From F22 sp963668535 (GTDB lineage: Bacteria; Bacteroidota; Bacteroidia; Bacteroidales; Bacteroidaceae), in assembly GCA_963668535.1 (NCBI GenBank), contig OY764867.1, positions 1,984,001 to 2,048,000 on the forward strand: a DNA stretch of 64,000 bases, read 5' to 3'. Every line of letters begins with the position of its first letter. The first letter of the stretch is position 1. The notes below the pieces were generated by a model, which saw only the letters and a list, made by a program, of their open reading frames with translations, ran no database searches and was not told the origin of the DNA. Positions 62,119 through 64,000 of the stretch are shown one piece after another. Made by a program: the position numbers and the translations under genes.

Positions 62119-62149
62119 TATTTTTTTAAGAATTTACAATTATTTTGAT

Positions 62150-62158
62150 GCAAAAGTA
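62150..62158 (-). promoter_or_regulatory. -7 box for the TrmH-family gene
   Basis: The minus strand reads TACTTTTGC, 31 nt before the ATG at 62118. Confidence 0.55.
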
Positions 62159-62179
62159 AGAAGATTATTTTGAAGAAAC

Positions 62180-62188
62180 TATCTTTGT
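62180..62188 (+). promoter_or_regulatory. -7 box for the TamA-like gene
   Basis: TATCTTTGT, 21 nt before the ATG at 62210. Confidence 0.65.
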
Positions 62189-62209
62189 AGTTCAAAAATA
62201 CAGAATTTG

Positions 62210-64000
62210 ATGCTCAATAAATACTACCATATAGTTTTTTGTATGTTAGCCTGCTGCCTGTTTGTTGCATGTAGTACGACGAAATACGTTCCTGAGGGTA
62301 AATATCTTCTGGAATCCGTTCAGGTTAAAACAGATAGTCGAGATGTGTCTAAGTATGATTTGAATACATATGTGAAGCAAATGCCCAATAGTAGGTGGTT
62401 TCGCATGATGAAAACTGAATTGCATATCTATGATTGGTCAGGGAGAGATAGCACTCGTTGGGTCAATCGTTTTTTACGCCGTTTAGGCGAACCTCCTGTC
62501 ATTTACTCTGAAGATAGAGCAAATAAAACGGCTGATTTATTACGTAAGGTGATGCAAAGTAAGGGTTATATACATGCTAACGTGGATGTGGTGCGCAAAT
62601 GGAAACCAAAGAAGGTAGCTGTGACTTATAATGTGCATTGTGGTAATCCATATCTTGTAGAAGGTATTACCACAACTGTTGAAGATAGTATCATTGCTAA
62701 AATAGTGGAGTCACATAATGATGGGAGTTTGTTGCATAAAGGGATGATTCTTGATTCGCAAGTGCTTGATGCAGAGCGTGAAAGGATCGTGAAAGTTTTA
62801 AAAAATCAAGGGTATTATGCCTTTAATAAAGATTATATCCAATATGTAGTTGATACTTTAAAAGGAAAGAAAGACGTGCATCTAGATATGCGTTTGCGCA
62901 ATTATTCACATGATACAGAAGATGAAAAACAAATATCTACTGATCACCCCATATATCGTATTGGTAAAGTAAGTTTTGTTACCGATTATGATGTATTGAA
63001 GACAACACCATCCTTTGGGACTTTGAATAGGGATTCTATGCAACTCAATAATGTGAAATTCTTCTATAAAAAACGTCCATTCCTTCGACCAAAAATACTG
63101 ACTCAGAATGTTCATTTCTCTACTGGAGATTTGTATAGTGCCAAAAAGGCAACCACCACATATCGTTCTTTAGGACGTATGGATGCTTTGAAATCTGTAA
63201 GTATTAAATACAAACCAGTACAACGTGGTGATAGCATGTTGTTAGATACATATATTTTGTTGTCGCCAGCCAAAAACAAAAGAGTCTCTCTTGAGCTAGA
63301 AGGTACTAATTCGGCTGGAGATTTTGGAGCTGCTATTGCTGCTACATTCCAACATCGTAATCTTTTTCACGGGTCTGAGCATTTAATGTTGAAGTTTCGT
63401 GGAGCCTTTGAGATGATTTCTGGACTTGATCAAAATATATATCAAGGAGATAATTTTAAAGAATATAGTGTCGAGTCTGAATTGACATTTCCACGTTTTC
63501 TATTCCCTTTTGTGTCGTCTAGTGTTCGTAAACGCATACAGGCTAGTTCTGTTGTTAGTTTGAAATATGATTATCAGTTGCGTCCTGAATTTACTCGCAA
63601 TATTGCTTCTTTGGGATGGGGATATAAATGGCGAACAAATAACGGAGTGCAACATAGAATTGATTTGATTGATCTGAATTTCTTGTATATGCCATGGATC
63701 TCAGATCAGTTTCGTGACGATTATTTGACTGATGCCAACTCTATTCTAGCTTATAACTATGAAGATCGCTTGATTTTAAAGTGTGGATATACTTATTATT
63801 ATAATAGTCTGAATAGAAAATCAGCCTTAGAACGTAATAAGCGACAATATTATTACACATTCCGATTTAGTGCAGAATCTGCAGGAAATGTTTTGTATGG
63901 CTATTCACGCCTAATGAACTTTAAGAAAAATTCCAATGGCGAGTATGAACTTGTAAGCATCCCCTTTGCACAATATATAAAAGGAGAAGTTGATTATGCT
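62210..64000 (+). CDS. tamL: TamA/BamA-family outer-membrane lipoprotein, 5' part
   Basis: The frame is open from the ATG at 62210 to the window end, giving 597 residues with no stop. A signal peptide ends in a lipobox (CLFVAC, Cys 21), then STTKYVPEGKYLLESVQVKT begins a POTRA-type region; the later part (LSPAKNKRVSLELEGTNSAG; AAIAATFQHRNLFHGSEHL) is the start of the Omp85 barrel. Lipid-anchored TamA relatives (TamL) are typical of Bacteroidota and help insert outer-membrane proteins. Placement beside a TrmH-family gene is a common arrangement in the phylum. The 3' end is outside the window. Confidence 0.9.
   Translation, partial: MLNKYYHIVFCMLACCLFVACSTTKYVPEGKYLLESVQVKTDSRDVSKYDLNTYVKQMPNSRWFRMMKTELHIYDWSGRDSTRWVNRFLRRLGEPPVIYSEDRANKTADLLRKVMQSKGYIHANVDVVRKWKPKKVAVTYNVHCGNPYLVEGITTTVEDSIIAKIVESHNDGSLLHKGMILDSQVLDAERERIVKVLKNQGYYAFNKDYIQYVVDTLKGKKDVHLDMRLRNYSHDTEDEKQISTDHPIYRIGKVSFVTDYDVLKTTPSFGTLNRDSMQLNNVKFFYKKRPFLRPKILTQNVHFSTGDLYSAKKATTTYRSLGRMDALKSVSIKYKPVQRGDSMLLDTYILLSPAKNKRVSLELEGTNSAGDFGAAIAATFQHRNLFHGSEHLMLKFRGAFEMISGLDQNIYQGDNFKEYSVESELTFPRFLFPFVSSSVRKRIQASSVVSLKYDYQLRPEFTRNIASLGWGYKWRTNNGVQHRIDLIDLNFLYMPWISDQFRDDYLTDANSILAYNYEDRLILKCGYTYYYNSLNRKSALERNKRQYYYTFRFSAESAGNVLYGYSRLMNFKKNSNGEYELVSIPFAQYIKGEVDYA

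Noticed and set aside
1..64000. Prophage, insertion sequence or integrative element
   Set aside because: No transposase, integrase, phage structural gene or terminal repeats were found; all genes have chromosomal housekeeping or envelope-type character.

Overview
The window looks like a chromosomal segment of an anaerobic, fermentative member of the Bacteroidales (Bacteroidota). Four things point that way. The DNA is AT-rich, and many genes are preceded by the Bacteroidota sigma-factor -7 box (TAnnTTTG, here mostly TATCTTTGT or TACCTTTG). Many protein families are typical of or restricted to this phylum: DUF2027-Smr, DUF4988 lipoprotein, TRL-like lipoprotein, a lipoprotein form of TamA, a Nudix-type xylose regulator, AlbA_2 regulators and a lamin-tail OadG. 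A complete Na+-translocating methylmalonyl-CoA decarboxylase operon suggests propionate formation through the succinate pathway. I cannot name the genus. No phage, IS element, plasmid gene or CRISPR array was seen; most of the window is ordinary chromosome.

Layout. 1-10 kb: an M23 endopeptidase divergent from alaS, three small lipoproteins, a dihydroorotate dehydrogenase-like oxidoreductase, two tandem OmpA-type glycine-zipper lipoproteins, and a MATE transporter. 10-24 kb: a long QueA-family protein, a DUF2027-Smr protein, a Nudix hydrolase, hpt-adk-obg, three identical tRNA-Arg(ACG) genes, an RsmF-like rRNA methyltransferase, an ECF sigma-factor operon ending in a frameshifted HD gene, tadA, a UvrD/PcrA helicase, a DivIC/FtsB-like protein and fabD. 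25-31 kb: a xylose operon (Nudix regulator, xylB, xylA, xylE) with a palindromic operator candidate, then an unknown beta-barrel gene and a non-coding stretch of phased palindromic repeats. 32-37 kb: ald, a second M23 protein, mltG and a YkvA protein. 36.7-40.7 kb: a membrane-tethered HTH protein, a 994-residue surface lipoprotein with a collagen-like tract, and a possible small RNA. 41-46 kb: mce-mmdA-OadG-small tail gene-mmdC-mmdB. 46-64 kb: a SusA-like GH13 amylase, an M3 peptidase, an AlbA_2 gene broken by a stop codon, a DUF3332 lipoprotein, an unknown protein, sdaA, a sensor kinase-nucleotidase-porin group, a Wzc-like tyrosine kinase, a TrmH-family methyltransferase and the 5' part of a TamA-like lipoprotein that runs off the end.

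How the genes work together. Xylose is imported by XylE and converted by XylA and XylB to xylulose 5-phosphate; starch-derived dextrins are cut by the GH13 enzyme. Carbon can leave as propionate: Mce epimerises methylmalonyl-CoA, and the MmdA/OadG/MmdC/MmdB complex decarboxylates it while pumping Na+. Serine dehydratase, alanine dehydrogenase and the M3 peptidase handle amino acids and peptides. Two M23 proteins, MltG and the DivIC-like protein act on the wall and division.

I found no obvious new multi-gene system. The items most worth a second look are the helically phased palindromes at 31.44-31.80 kb, the tethered regulator/DUF4988 pair with a possible sRNA behind it, the lamin-tail OadG with a duplicated tail gene, two broken reading frames, and two genes whose promoters lie so close to the start codon that the mRNA may be leaderless.
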